Source: Patiria miniata (lineage: Eukaryota > Echinodermata > Asteroidea > Valvatida > Asterinidae). Taken from it: a stretch of DNA of 64,000 nucleotides. The position numbers were made by a program, and so were the translations under genes. The stretch spans positions 24,243,162 to 24,307,161 of the forward strand of contig NW_024037072.1 of the NCBI RefSeq assembly GCF_015706575.1. Reading direction: 5' to 3'. The notes beneath the pieces were generated by a model. That model had not been told where the DNA came from. It was given only the letters and a program-made list of their open reading frames with translations, and ran no database searches. Below, piece after piece: positions 33,601-38,857 of this stretch (position 1 is the stretch's first letter; each line of letters begins with the position of its first letter).

Positions 33601-34684
33601 GACATTTTTGTACACCAGTATTTTAGTGCTAAGCCGTGTACTCAAATATCTCGTAAACAAGAATAGTTTCACTCACTTGGAGTGCTTTTTAAAGCCTTAT
33701 ATTTGTCATATTAAATTTTATGATGAATGCAATGAATAAACCAGTTTACTTTGTAACCATCATAAGGCCAAGTAAAAAACAAAGACTTTCTCAGCTGGAC
33801 TTTTTGAAAAAAGGAAGGTGGCCATCTCCCCCCCCCCCCCCACCCAGCCACCCCCCATGGATTCTTCCATTTTCTGGACTCTTTTGCTGAATTTAATACG
33901 GTACGTGCCCAAAACAAATCAAAAGAGAAAACCATTGAAAATTTCGAATTTGTGTATGATTGAAAAAAAAAAACAGCAGACAGAGACAAGAAACTATTTT
34001 GTTTTTGTTTTTTACTTGGCCTAACAACTTATAAATACGCACCAAAAGTATTGCGAGATCCAGGATGATTAACATAGAGTAGGCAGCAAGTAAACACACA
34101 TTCAAGTCGAAACGCACAACTTGAACACTTCCAAGACCAAGCCCAAGCAGACTCCACAAAGTTACAGCCCGTTCAATAACGCACAGACTCCAATATGGTA
34201 GAGACAGGAGAGTCATTTGGAATCTCTGCCGCTTCTCCATTGAGTTGTAGTAAAACGCTGCAGCAAAAGTTGCAATTAAGGCACTGAGGCTTGGCAAGTA
34301 CAGAAATGGCTGCGATGGGGATGCATCGTGCCGAGTTGCATCCGACAAAACACCCTCTCCTATCGAACATGAGAGGACGAACAGAAGAAATATAATGAGT
34401 AACCACCGTAGTCCGTTCCCTGGACATCTTTGTGGAGATTTTGAATGAGCAGTTTTCATACAAAAGGCTAAGATAACTAGCAACACGGTGAAGGCTAGAA
34501 GAAACACCGCGTGCAGGGCCGTGCCTACTGCACTGACCGTGCACAGCCGTGCTAGCCACGGGTCTGTTTCGCCCACAGGCCCCGTCACATTACCCCCGTC
34601 GTTCTGGTCACTCGATAAATTCTTCGGTAGTTCGCCGACGCCGCAGAACCAGCTGTAATCATCTTTTACGGCAAACATTGCCAT
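506..34684 (-). CDS. ABCC8/ABCC9-like: Sulfonylurea-receptor-like ABC transporter (ABCC8/ABCC9 type), 24 exons, 3' part missing
   Basis: ABC transporter of the C subfamily. SUR proteins are regulatory subunits that surround Kir6 channels to form ATP-sensitive K+ channels; that role here is inferred from similarity. Twenty-four exons translate to 1,329 residues with every junction GT/AG and phase-compatible: TMD0 (1-214), L0 (215-294), TMD1 (295-652), linker (653-715), NBD1 (716 to about 935), linker, and TMD2 (from about 1010). SUR hallmarks are LRW plus LLFVL and the EGxLSD motif in TMD0, FSALIGAA in TMD1, and ALxGEM after Walker A. SUR1 is about 1,580 residues, so only NBD2 (about 250 residues) should be missing, off the left edge. 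TMD2 resembles MRPs somewhat more than vertebrate SUR. An in-frame TGA three codons upstream supports the start. A generic MRP (ABCC1-like) is less likely because TMD0/L0 align end to end with SUR. Confidence 0.93.
1191..1478 (+). repeat. tRNA-derived SINE, family A, copy 1
   Basis: About 290 bp matching a second copy at 42731-42998. It has a B-box-like GGGTTCGTTTCCTGCC and ends in an AT-rich (AATA/AATAATT) tail after ATTACCAGAAA. It lies in ABCC intron DNA immediately left of exon 23. Confidence 0.7.
1536..1649 (-). CDS. ABCC8/ABCC9-like: ABCC exon 23: TMD2
   Basis: 38 codons, phase 0 at both ends, acceptor GATAG and donor GTATGG. It encodes [20 protein letters not shown] and [14 protein letters not shown], matching the ABCC pattern SxxLVGLxLxYAL. 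Confidence 0.92.
2646..2816 (+). repeat. MITE family S, palindromic part only
   Basis: Inverted repeat with ATAAATGTGTGC at one end and ACACATTTATTCCCATTCAT at the other, centred on a CGAG-containing loop. It corresponds to the palindromic part of the larger elements at 35851-36484 and 52712-53368. Confidence 0.65.
2866..2968 (-). CDS. ABCC8/ABCC9-like: ABCC exon 22: TMD2
   Basis: 103 nt, phase 2 in and phase 0 out, acceptor CAAAG after a long pyrimidine tract, donor GTAAGT. It encodes [20 protein letters not shown] and ends NLWLNIWL, corresponding to SUR LTAANRWLEVRME. A MITE remnant begins about 30 bases upstream of the acceptor. Confidence 0.9.
2999..3255 (-). repeat. MITE family R, truncated copy
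   Basis: Starts AGGCCAAACAAAG...CTCCGGTTTCTGG and continues with segments found in reverse complement in the full element at 47581-47953 (CAAAACCGCCAAACTCACTGG, GTCGGGCACC). It lacks the far terminus. It begins about 30 bases upstream of the ABCC exon 22 acceptor. Confidence 0.65.
5277..5369 (-). CDS. ABCC8/ABCC9-like: ABCC exon 21: TMD2 RExKRxxSxxRSP motif
   Basis: 93 nt, phase 2 in and phase 2 out, acceptor TTAG and donor GTAAGT. It encodes [20 protein letters not shown] and [11 protein letters not shown]. This follows the MRP consensus RELKRLDSxSRSPxxSHFxET more closely than vertebrate SUR. Confidence 0.94.
5990..6147 (-). CDS. ABCC8/ABCC9-like: ABCC exon 20: TMD2 helices
   Basis: 158 nt, phase 0 in and phase 2 out, acceptor TTCACAG and donor GTAACG. 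It encodes [20 protein letters not shown] then [10 protein letters not shown] and FFLASSR, matching SUR PVFLVALLPLAIVCYFIQ and FRVASR. Confidence 0.94.
6789..6858 (-). CDS. ABCC8/ABCC9-like: ABCC exon 19: [17 protein letters not shown] motif
   Basis: 70 nt, phase 2 in and phase 0 out, acceptor CCTGCAG and donor GTACGT. It carries [20 protein letters not shown] then IDQ, one of the most diagnostic ABCC motifs (coupling helix of TMD2). Confidence 0.96.
7484..7653 (-). CDS. ABCC8/ABCC9-like: ABCC exon 18: TMD2 helix
   Basis: 170 nt, phase 0 in and phase 2 out, acceptor TTTACAG and donor GTAAAT. It encodes [20 protein letters not shown] and ends [14 protein letters not shown], corresponding to MRP/SUR HxxLLxxILxxPMR ahead of FFETTP. 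Confidence 0.92.
8600..8843 (+). repeat. Possible 5'-truncated LINE-like 3' tail with (AAT)n
   Basis: AT-rich stretch ending GGGCTGCGATAGTGGCTTTA, then AATAAA and an AATAATAATAAT tail. This is the layout of a non-LTR retrotransposon 3' end. No reverse-transcriptase coding sequence is present. Family not assignable. Confidence 0.35.
9100..9391 (+). repeat. Possible LINE-like 3' tail with (TTCAA)n
   Basis: Ends ATTGCCGCGATGACAATTTT, AATAAA and then a short TTCAA repeat, typical of a 5'-truncated LINE copy. It stops about 10 bases inside the intron from the exon 17 donor. No coding part. Confidence 0.4.
9402..9637 (-). CDS. ABCC8/ABCC9-like: ABCC exon 17: linker and first helix of TMD2
   Basis: 236 nt, phase 1 in and phase 0 out, donor GTAAGC. 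It contains [20 protein letters not shown], then a helix [20 protein letters not shown] and the ABCC motif LAEWSE (SUR: LAKWTD). Two adjacent acceptors in the same phase (TTTTCAG at 9638 and ATTTCAG 12 bases further in) leave four residues uncertain. Confidence 0.88.
9921..10210 (+). repeat. Element with inverted ends containing a tRNA-like unit
   Basis: The two ends are inverted copies of about 26 bases (TTGACTGGAGC...TTGAACC at 9925-9950 and GGTTCAAGC...CTCCAGTCA at 10184-10205). The inner part from about 10020 is shared, in reverse orientation, with 27900-27995. Confidence 0.6.
10119..10205 (+). tRNA. tRNA-like sequence, probably SINE or pseudogene
   Basis: Acceptor stem GGCTGGA pairs with TCCAGTC (one G-U), the D-arm is GCTC-AGTTGGTA-AGAGC, and the T-arm is GCAGG-TTCAAGC-CCCGC with a good B-box. 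The anticodon arm carries a direct repeat ATGGTTATCC/ATGGTTATCC, about 12-13 bases too long. If one copy is removed the arm is CGGA-ATGGTTA-TCCG. The related copy at 27828-27899 suggests a tRNA-derived repeat rather than a working gene. Confidence 0.55.
10846..11050 (-). repeat. Dispersed repeat with (CATA)n end
   Basis: It begins with CATACATACATACATATAGG, followed by GGAGCGCTTTACAAAAGC and ending near GGGTTTTGAGTCTATTTTTG. The CATA run at one end suggests a retroposon tail read on the minus strand. Family not assigned. Confidence 0.4.
11233..11871. mobile_element. Non-autonomous DNA transposon, GGGGC...TTGCAATAAC ends
   Basis: About 640 bp. The ends are inverted: GGGGCGAATTGCAATAAC at the left and GTTATTGCAATCTGCCCC at the right, followed inwards by many TAAGAC/GTCTTA repeats. 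No coding sequence. Lies in ABCC intron 16 DNA. Confidence 0.7.
12030..12237 (-). CDS. ABCC8/ABCC9-like: ABCC exon 16: NBD1 end and NBD1-TMD2 linker
   Basis: 208 nt, phase 0 in and phase 1 out, acceptor CTCATAG and donor GTGAGT. It starts [18 protein letters not shown], the standard last strands of NBD1, and continues into an acidic, Ser-rich linker ([19 protein letters not shown]). This is the region that is regulatory and poorly conserved in ABCC proteins. Confidence 0.9.
13563..13700 (-). CDS. ABCC8/ABCC9-like: ABCC exon 15: NBD1 Walker B, D-loop, H-loop
   Basis: 46 codons, phase 0 at both ends, acceptor CCACAG and donor GTAAGG. It begins [10 protein letters not shown]; Asp864 sits where most ABC proteins have the catalytic Glu, as is usual for ABCC NBD1. 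The H-loop reads ILVTNQL, so the switch His is Asn (898; codon at 13593-13595). Vertebrate SUR has VTHKL. Site 1 is therefore probably non-hydrolytic. Confidence 0.94.
13970..14160. other. Intron stretch rich in AACGTT/CGTTTG words
   Basis: Intron DNA between ABCC exons 14 and 15 with repeated GCGTTCAATGC-like, TTGCGCAC and AACGTT words. It may be an old MITE relic. No boundaries were found. Confidence 0.25.
14368..14848. mobile_element. Fold-back MITE, CCACTGATCTCTATATAAAG ends
   Basis: Perfect or near-perfect inverted ends of about 30 bases (CCACTGATCTCTATATAAAG... and ...CTTTATATAGAGATCAGTGG). The 480-bp interior has no coding capacity. A lone copy of the same end lies at about 49688-49718. 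Confidence 0.75.
14999..15164 (-). CDS. ABCC8/ABCC9-like: ABCC exon 14: NBD1 signature motif
   Basis: 166 nt, phase 2 in and phase 0 out, acceptor CTTTAG and donor GTAAGC. It encodes [20 protein letters not shown], then [20 protein letters not shown] and the Walker B strand TTVIM. The signature is ISGGQ (839-843), the usual LSGGQ with one conservative change. Confidence 0.95.
15613..16022. mobile_element. MITE family U, copy 1 (TTAACCCT ends)
   Basis: About 400 bp, starting CTTAACCCTATTATCTTCC and ending GGGAGTAAGGGTTA. It shares most of its length in the same orientation with 24381-24745 (for example CTTGAAATCCTCCGCACTGC). Located in ABCC intron 13. Confidence 0.7.
16041..16316. mobile_element. 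Fold-back MITE, GGGCCCAATTTCATAGCGCT family, copy a
   Basis: 276 bp with inverted ends GGGCCCAATTTCATAG and CTATGAAATTGGGCC, made largely of GCTTAA/TTAAGC words. First of three neighbouring copies in ABCC intron 13. Confidence 0.8.
16324..16529. mobile_element. Fold-back MITE, same family, copy b (one end lost)
   Basis: Starts GGGCCCAATTTCATAGAGCT seven bases after copy a. It runs in the opposite orientation to copy a and is interrupted near TGTTAACCACGG, missing its second terminus. Confidence 0.75.
16570..16843. mobile_element. Fold-back MITE, same family, copy c
   Basis: Reverse complement of copy a over its full length, ending CGCTATGAAATTGGGCCC. The first bases of its left end are lost. 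Confidence 0.8.
17016..17105 (-). CDS. ABCC8/ABCC9-like: ABCC exon 13: NBD1 Q-loop
   Basis: 90 nt, phase 2 in and phase 2 out, acceptor TTTCAG and donor GTATGT. It encodes [19 protein letters not shown], with the Q-loop Gln (784) and the ABCC motif PWxxNxxxxxNI. An alternative GTAAGG four bases upstream would break the phase to exon 14. Confidence 0.93.
17160..17460. repeat. Dispersed repeat, related to 7.78-8.03 kb
   Basis: Shares ATGGCAGCATCAGATGAAA, ATCTGCAGCT, GCATGATTAA and TTCACACT words in the same order with 7780-8030. Old and diverged; boundaries unclear. Confidence 0.45.
17972..18080 (-). CDS. ABCC8/ABCC9-like: ABCC exon 12: NBD1 Walker A
   Basis: 109 nt, phase 1 in and phase 2 out, acceptor TTTCAG and donor GTAACG. 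It contains the P-loop GSVGSGKSS (Lys754) and LLSAMLGEM. Vertebrate SUR has GQVGCGKSSLLLAALGEM. The P-loop is intact, so ATP binding at site 1 is expected. Confidence 0.95.
18762..18862. repeat. MITE remnant, ATGGCGGCC...TTATTTGGCC end
   Basis: Contains GGCGGCCATCTTG, AT-rich AAATAAAAA, CATGTTTTTT and ATTTGGCCTA. It is closely matched at 36797-36900 and related to the full element at 56474-56784. Confidence 0.55.
18895..18970 (-). CDS. ABCC8/ABCC9-like: ABCC exon 11: NBD1 start
   Basis: 76 nt, phase 0 in and phase 1 out, acceptor TTTCAG and donor GTAGGT. It encodes [20 protein letters not shown], the first strands of NBD1. FSWD supplies the aromatic A-loop region that stacks on adenine. Confidence 0.93.
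19234..19492. mobile_element. Fold-back MITE, ATGTGATGCGATCAAG ends
   Basis: The left end ATGTGATGCGATCAAGCTGA with following GAGTCGTTTGTC is inverted at the right (GACAAACGACTC...CTTGATCGCATCACAT). About 260 bp, no coding sequence. Confidence 0.7.
19861..20049 (-). CDS. ABCC8/ABCC9-like: ABCC exon 10: TMD1-NBD1 linker
   Basis: 63 codons, phase 0 at both ends, acceptor TGGCAG and a weak donor GTACTG just before an in-frame stop. The peptide is rich in Gly, Ser and Asn ([20 protein letters not shown]) with no recognisable motif, as expected of the poorly conserved linker. It is the least homology-supported exon, but length and phase fit exactly. Confidence 0.7.
20772..20935. repeat. Inverted repeat around CTCGGCTACGCCTCGG
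   Basis: Arms with AGTAAAACTAGCCTCC and GGAGGCTAGTTTTACT, and ATTGAA.GC / GC.TTCAAT at the outside. It forms a hairpin of about 80 bp per arm with a short GC-rich loop. Probably the end of a larger MITE. Confidence 0.65.
21429..21662 (-). CDS. ABCC8/ABCC9-like: ABCC exon 9: end of TMD1
   Basis: 78 codons, phase 0 at both ends, acceptor CCATCAG and donor GTGAGT. It contains [20 protein letters not shown] and later STHRLQAFL, matching SUR FSPSVAFASLSLFHIL and SVQKLSEFL. It closes TMD1. Confidence 0.92.
22834..23226. mobile_element. Fold-back element with nested second inverted repeat
   Basis: Outer arms AATGGGAGGTTTGCGGTAAC... and ...GTTACCGCAAACCTCCCATT (about 60 bases). Within them, CAGGGTTCGACC at 22900 and TTTCGAACCCTG at 23130 form a second inverted pair around GACTAGC/GCTAGC words. 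Confidence 0.7.
23669..23709 (-). CDS. ABCC8/ABCC9-like: ABCC exon 8: 41-nt micro-exon
   Basis: Very short exon, phase 1 in and phase 0 out, acceptor CTGACAG and donor GTAAGT. It gives [13 protein letters not shown], filling exactly the helix gap between exon 7 and exon 9 (SUR: NTAIPIAAVLITFV). Support is from homology plus phase fit. Confidence 0.85.
24144..24306 (-). CDS. ABCC8/ABCC9-like: ABCC exon 7: TMD1 IKLxKxYxWE motif
   Basis: 163 nt, phase 0 in and phase 1 out, acceptor CATACAG and donor GTAAGT. It contains [19 protein letters not shown], the strongly conserved ABCC intracellular loop (SUR: EMLRGIKLLKLYAWENIF), then ESVRKQEL. Confidence 0.94.
24381..24745. mobile_element. MITE family U, copy 2
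   Basis: Starts GTTAACCCTAACCTTCC and ends GAGGGAGTTACG. It is homologous to 15613-16022 with scattered small differences. It begins about 75 bases upstream of the ABCC exon 7 acceptor. Confidence 0.7.
24941..25312 (-). repeat. tRNA-derived SINE in partial tandem
   Basis: Segment 24941-25072 recurs at 25180-25312 (GTGATGTAAATCAAATTCGG ... GGGACTCAAACCCA). Between them on the minus strand is a tRNA-like head: A-box-like TGGTCAAGTGGTAAG (25099-25113) and B-box GGGTTTGAGTCCC (25058-25070). It looks like a head-to-tail dimer, the second unit lacking its A-box part. Confidence 0.65.
25453..25587 (-). CDS. ABCC8/ABCC9-like: ABCC exon 6: TMD1 helices
   Basis: 45 codons, phase 0 at both ends, acceptor CATCAG and donor GTAAGT. 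It encodes [17 protein letters not shown] and a basic end KFQKKAL. It matches SUR VILLYYILGVSALIGAA very well. Confidence 0.92.
26250..26405 (-). CDS. ABCC8/ABCC9-like: ABCC exon 5: TMD1 coupling region
   Basis: 52 codons, phase 0 at both ends, acceptor AACAG and donor GTAAGT. It contains [26 protein letters not shown] and MFREFHS. This matches the ABCC motif YNKIMRLS...GEIxNLxSxD on the intracellular loop that couples to an NBD. The GGGSNGG run before TAGK is an unusually Gly/Ser-rich spacer. Confidence 0.92.
26979..27232. mobile_element. Fold-back MITE, GGGGCCAATTTCATAGAGCT ends
   Basis: Related in its ends to the 16-kb cluster, but with a different interior that includes TAATATAATCAGGTTAC and its inverse. 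254 bp, ABCC intron 4. Confidence 0.78.
27392..27547 (-). CDS. ABCC8/ABCC9-like: ABCC exon 4: TMD1 helix
   Basis: 52 codons, phase 0 at both ends, acceptor TTAACAG and donor GTAGTT. It encodes [16 protein letters not shown] then a segment ending TRIAIQ. It corresponds to SUR1 SSQEFLANAYVLAVLLF and the helix after it. Confidence 0.9.
27828..27899 (-). repeat. tRNA-like sequence, degenerate copy
   Basis: Minus-strand GGCTGGGTAGCTCAGTTGGTA...AGTTCAATCTC...TCCAGTC, with mismatched D-stem and unclear anticodon arm. It shares flanking sequence (27900-27995) with the element at 9921-10210, marking both as the same repeat family. Confidence 0.6.
28494..28682 (-). CDS. ABCC8/ABCC9-like: ABCC exon 3: start of TMD1
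   Basis: 63 codons, phase 0 at both ends, acceptor CCACCAG and donor GTGAGT. It encodes a basic stretch, then a hydrophobic helix with [19 protein letters not shown], matching SUR RRLVLSSTFRILADLLGF in position. Confidence 0.9.
28860..29120. repeat. MITE relic related to 38.17-38.48 kb
   Basis: Shares TCTGGTTCCCTGAC, GGTCTTTCC-like and the palindromic word GATCGGCCAACCATTGTTGG with 38190-38480 (GTCGGCCGACCACCGTTGG, GTCAGGGAACCAGACTA). Boundaries uncertain. Confidence 0.45.
30683..31116. mobile_element. Fold-back element with 71-bp identical arms
   Basis: The left arm (30683-30753) is the exact reverse complement of the right arm (31046-31116), including GGTCCCCCAAGTATTAAAAG. The interior holds GGCCGGCCGGCCGGCC and several CAACTATAGTTGGG palindromes. 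No coding capacity. Lies in ABCC intron 2. Confidence 0.8.
31566..31632. repeat. Second cluster of ACTATAGTTGGG palindromes
   Basis: Three ACTATAGTTGG/CCAACTATAG words, ending GGGACCGATACCATAGTTGG. It parallels the cluster at 30961-31046 (GGGACCGATGTGATAGTTGG) about 600 bp away, marking a diverged second element unit. Confidence 0.65.
31802..32041 (-). CDS. ABCC8/ABCC9-like: ABCC exon 2: L0 linker
   Basis: 80 codons, phase 0 at both ends, acceptor TTAG and donor GTGAGT. It contains [18 protein letters not shown] followed by [13 protein letters not shown], the conserved stretch preceding TMD1 in ABCC proteins. In SUR this L0 linker (lasso/gatekeeper) couples TMD0 to the core. Confidence 0.92.
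33768..34022. mobile_element. Fold-back MITE, AGGCCAAGTAAAAAAC ends
   Basis: Inverted ends AAGGCCAAGTAAAAAAC and GTTTTTTACTTGGCCTAA. It contains a C-run at 33829-33841. It lies 20 bases inside the intron from the ABCC exon 1 donor. Confidence 0.65.
34043..34684 (-). CDS. ABCC8/ABCC9-like: ABCC exon 1: TMD0
   Basis: Residues 1-214, starting [12 protein letters not shown] and ending DLAILL at a GTGCGT donor (phase 0). It encodes the five-helix TMD0 domain, which in SUR contacts the Kir6 channel subunit. The extracellular N-terminus holds two candidate N-glycosylation sites (NLS, NVT). The segment [19 protein letters not shown] and the following EGVLSD match the SUR1/SUR2 pattern closely. The whole domain in one large exon is notable. 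The second Met (residue 3) has G at -3 and could also be used. Confidence 0.93.
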
Positions 34685-35095
34685 CGATGTTCAAGAACAT
34701 TGGGGAAAACTTGGATTTGAGATAGATTCACAAAATCTGCCCAGCTCCATCCGGCAATGGATGATGGGAAACAACTAGAACTACAGATTAGGTTTCATTT
34801 TCCGGGTTTTACCCCGTATATCAGCTGATTTTTATCAACATAAAACACTGCCCTCTATCGCCGCCCCGCAATCTTTTTTCCTGCAACCTAGTACACGATA
34901 GTACAGTGACCATAATAGTTGGCAACGGAATGGTTTTCGGAGTAACTTCCCGGCTTAAAAAAAAAAATTCTGTAGCCCTGAACCAGAAAAAAATGGTGAA
35001 GTTTATTTCATCGATCAACAGGACAATTTAGTAAATATTCACTTTCGGAGACAAAACATAAACGTCAAATTCCGTGGATTCAAACACGCATCAAC
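34685..35095 (-). promoter_or_regulatory. ABCC8/ABCC9-like: Upstream region of the ABCC gene, promoter not resolved
   Basis: Sequence 5' of the start codon. An in-frame TGA sits at -9. No TATA box or initiator could be recognised with confidence, so the transcription start is not called. Confidence 0.3.
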
Positions 35096-35800
35096 CTTCC
35101 CCGCCTGCAGGCGGCCATTCGCCAAAGCCATCGTGGCTTAACTTGCCGGCAAAGACAAAGCGGCGAAATGCGAGGCGACTGGAGCGGGAGACCACATACG
35201 CGAGTGGCGAAGCCATGAGGCCTTTTCCAACTTGTCAAGAATTTCTTATGTTTTTCTTTATGATCTCGATTTTTGCTACCCCAAAAGGGTAGCAAAATTT
35301 CCACCAATCATTATCCTTTCAGGGCGCGCGTGGCTACTACCCGGACGCGTCGACGCGCCCGGATGCTTGCACAAAATGTAAAACAAAAAATGCGAGTCTA
35401 GTTTTCCACGAGATCGTGGCCGCGTAATTGTTCTTATCATTATCTTATTTTAATTTTACTTATAAAAGTATTTCAAGAAATTATTTGAGTGTATGAACTT
35501 ATTTTTTCATCTGAACTTATATTTATTTGCTCTTACCTTTTCCTTATCCACCCTTCTTTCACAAATGGAAGCAACTAGGCAAAATCTGCGCTGTGATTGG
35601 TTAACCTTTCAGCACTCTACTTATTTGCATACAAATATGAATTATTCAACAAAATCAAGTTCGAAAAGGCCTGTGGCTTCGACACTCGTGCGTGCTGACT
35701 TAATCTTTGCTCCAGTCGCTTCGTGCTTTCGCAGCTCCGCCGCTCTAAGCCACGATGGCCTTGGCGAAAGGCTAGCGGCCACAGGCTTTCTATTCCCTTT
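35096..35800. repeat. GC-rich diverged inverted repeat upstream of the ABCC start
   Basis: Arms around 35111-35234 and 35657-35785 are inverted (GCCAAAGCCATCGTGGCTTAA / TAAGCCACGATGGCCTTGGC; GGCGACTGGAGC / GCTCCAGTCGC). A CG-rich interior includes GACGCGTCGACGCGCCCGG near 35344. Likely a MITE, but close enough to the gene to hold promoter sequence. Confidence 0.5.
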
Positions 35801-35850
35801 TAAATTATGGGTTCGCCGCGCTTCGACGACTGTGCACTACATGGGGCTAA

Positions 35851-36484
35851 TTACTAAGGGAATAAATGTGTGCTCCGGAGGTTTTTATCACTCTGTTTAA
35901 TACCACTTAGAGTCTGGGTGCTGATAATTACCCGAGCCGGAGGCGAGGGTAATTATCAGCACCCAGACTCTAAGTGGTCTTAAACAGAGTGATAAATACC
36001 GACCGAGCACATATTTATTCCCATTCATAAATACCTTATCCGTAAAAAAATATCAAATAATTCGTTCAAAACATCCCGATTTTGTTCAACAAGTTCACTT
36101 CATGCTTTTTGAAACATCCCTCTAGCAAAATAATGGAGTGTTCAGCTGGCGAGTAAGATGTAAACAACCCTTTTATGGAGATTGACGCGCGCGTATCATG
36201 TTCTGCGCGATGCCGCGCAGAACGCACCTGGGGCGTTGCGTTTTGAATTTAGAACTGTAAAATTCTGACTCGCTGGTAGTGTTGCGCATGCCTACGTGAG
36301 GATTGTTTACGTTCAACCAATGAAACGGTAAGAGGCACTGGATTTTTAGGAGTCCACATTTTATTGTGACACTGGAAAAGTGTTTAAGACCAGCTAGCCA
36401 TGTCTTTATCATCCGTTTAAGACCGGCCACGTGACGGGCTCTCGACCAATAGGAATAGCTAAACTGTCTGAGGTATTTATGAAT
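35851..36484. mobile_element. MITE family S, full copy
   Basis: Starts ACTAAGGGAATAAATGTGTG with an internal palindrome (TCTGGGTGCTGATAATTACC and its inverse) and ends GAGGTATTTATGAAT. Matches 52712-53368 along its whole length, including CGTTTAAGACCGGCCACGTG. Confidence 0.75.
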
Positions 36485-36724
36485 ATACGTTAAAACTCGA
36501 GAAAACCACAAATTAAATGAGGGTTATTAGGCGAAGTAAAAAAAAAACAACAACATGTTTCTTGTCCCTGCCCACTTCCTTTTTGGAGGCCGCCTGGATT
36601 TTTTTCTTATTATTTTTTTTTATTTTTGAAAATGCAGTAAAAAAAAAACCACCGAAAAAGTCCACAAATTCATCGGAAAATAAATTGTAGACCAATACAA
36701 CTCTAAATGACAAAATCAATATGT

Positions 36725-36900
36725 CCAGTTCTCTTGTCCAACTTGTCTTTCATTTTAAAAGTGTCTTTTAACAGTGGAAACACCAACGGTTGCAGGACAT
36801 TTTTAAATGGCGGCCTTCTTTAAAAATAAAAAAATAAAAAAAATAAAAAGCCCCTCCTCCTACTTTTTTTGCGAGAAACATTTTTTTTTATTCGGCCTTA
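36725..36900. repeat. MITE remnant related to 18.68-18.86 kb
   Basis: Shares CTCTTGTCCAACTTGTCTTT and GGTTGCAGGA...AAATGGCGGCC with 18685-18862, so the common unit is at least 175 bp. It ends in an ATTCGGCCTTA terminus. Confidence 0.6.
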
Positions 36901-37289
36901 TTAATCGACTCGGAGCAGGGTAGCGTGGCCGGACTGCCACGGCGGCACTCGATTCGAACTTAGAAAGCACCGCACAGATCGCGTAAACCTCAATTCCCCG
37001 TCATAGCTAGTATACACCCAAAAGAAATACTCACATAAACGGTGAAGAATACTAAAACAAAAATCCTGGATCCAGACCCAGACCCGGATCACTTCCAAAA
37101 TTATAATCGATTTGTACAGTTGTACCAAGGACCGTGCCAAATCCGACAATAGCTTTTTAGGCTATCTTGTAACAAACCAATCCTGACCAACCAACCATCA
37201 ACCAATTAACCAACCAACCAACAAACAAACCAAGCAACAAACCATGCACATCCGTGCTGCAAAGGACACTTTGCCTCCGTAAACTTAAA

Positions 37290-37610
37290 AGGGGTGGGGG
37301 GGGGGGGGCTGGTACCATCTGACCATCTATATGATGATGGCGCTGTTCATTCACACTACTATCGGACAATATAATGATTTTTTTCTGGGAGGCACACGCT
37401 CGGGCGACATTCCCAAAAAGCACACAGCCGCTCATTTTTTTTTTTTTGCAAAAAAAGGCACTTGTTAGACAACAAACAAAAAAAGGCACTTGTTTAAACA
37501 AAACAGGGCACTCTTTAAAAATAGGGGGGGGGGGGTTAAACACTTGCGAATTAGAGCACTTCAATGGAAAAGGGCAGTCTTTAAAAATATTGGGGGGTGG
37601 GTAAGTGAAG
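37290..37610. other. Intergenic stretch with poly-G and repeated GGCACTTGTT words
   Basis: Contains G-runs at 37296-37307, 37527-37537 and 37591-37596, and short direct repeats AAAAAAGGCACTTGTT. No gene was recognised. Confidence 0.5.
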
Positions 37611-38169
37611 AAAATTTATGATGAATGCAAACATTAAAGTTTTTAAAGTAAATTTTAGCCTTGGATTCGATTTGTTTAATTTGACTTTTTATGATTTGTG
37701 TTGAATTGTTGAATAAATTGTATTTACAAAGGCGCAATTCTTGTACCAGATCTTTGATTTACCTGATTACATGATCCAAGCAAAATTAATCAAAAGAACA
37801 TTAATTTGAATTCGCTTTCCTAACATCAAACACTGCAGACAAGCACGTTTTTGTTAGCTTCTCTTTATTTCCCTCACCAAGTATATGATATTAACATATA
37901 AGTCAAAGTACAGTTATATATAAATATATTTCTCTGGATTTTTTTTCTGGATATACTGCAGGTCTTGTTTTCAATTAAACTAAACAAGGCACCATCCACT
38001 GTACGTGCACACATCGTGTTTGAAGTTTTGCATTAAAGGGAAAATACAACATTTGCAAGCATTGAAAACTAAAACTACCAAGTTTTTACGAAATACCTTA
38101 CAGGATGTTGGTAAATCACAGTCTAAAGCATCCTGTAAAATTATGACACCTGATGTGAGGTCATTTTCA

Positions 38170-38480
38170 AGTAAGTGGTATTTTTTGTATATATTTCCAA
38201 TGGTGGTCGGCCGACCACCGTTGGAAAAAACTTAACTATTTTTCAACTGCTGCTCCAAATTTACAATTTTTTCAGTCCAAATTTTGTTTGCAATTTATTG
38301 CATGTTCATGAATGGGGGCAGGCCAGCTAGACTGGTTCCCTTACCGTACAATTTTCCGGCATCTATAAATTGATCCATTTCATTTTCAGTGGAGTCAGGG
38401 AACCAGACTACTTCGACATTTTTGTTTTTCTTGGTTTTTCCAGCATTTTCGAACACAAAACTTCAAACTTGTCAGTGGAA
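38170..38480. repeat. MITE relic with GGTGGTCGGCCGACCACC palindrome
   Basis: A perfect 18-bp palindrome GGTGGTCGGCCGACCACC near 38203-38220 and TCAGGGAACCAGACTA near 38398. Related to 28860-29120 in opposite orientation. Confidence 0.45.
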
Positions 38481-38857
38481 CAATAATTTGATCAATAATA
38501 CTAACCCCTCAAATAGTTCATTTCTGAAAATTAAAGCAAAAGCCAATGATGTACATTCCCTTTAAATGCATTTCCAACATAAACTAGCCTATGCGGCTGA
38601 GTAAGGCTGCATCCGAATCAGTTGGCTAGAGCTAGGTCTAGGTCTGCGCCCATTGAAAATACGCGGGGACGCGCTGACAATAGACGTAGCCGTAGCTCTG
38701 GAAGCCCTTTTCGGACACGGCCTCAGATGCACTGTGGCCATCTTGGATGTGTGCTTTTGTTCAATAGGCGGTACGCATGAGTGTACACCTCGTGTCCATT
38801 CATTTTTGAATTGACATAGAACACTGTTCCGAGATGTGGAATAGTGATCAACTATGG

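Noticed and set aside
35493-35900. 135-codon open frame upstream of the ABCC start
   Set aside because: It spans two repeat boundaries and has no protein-like motif.
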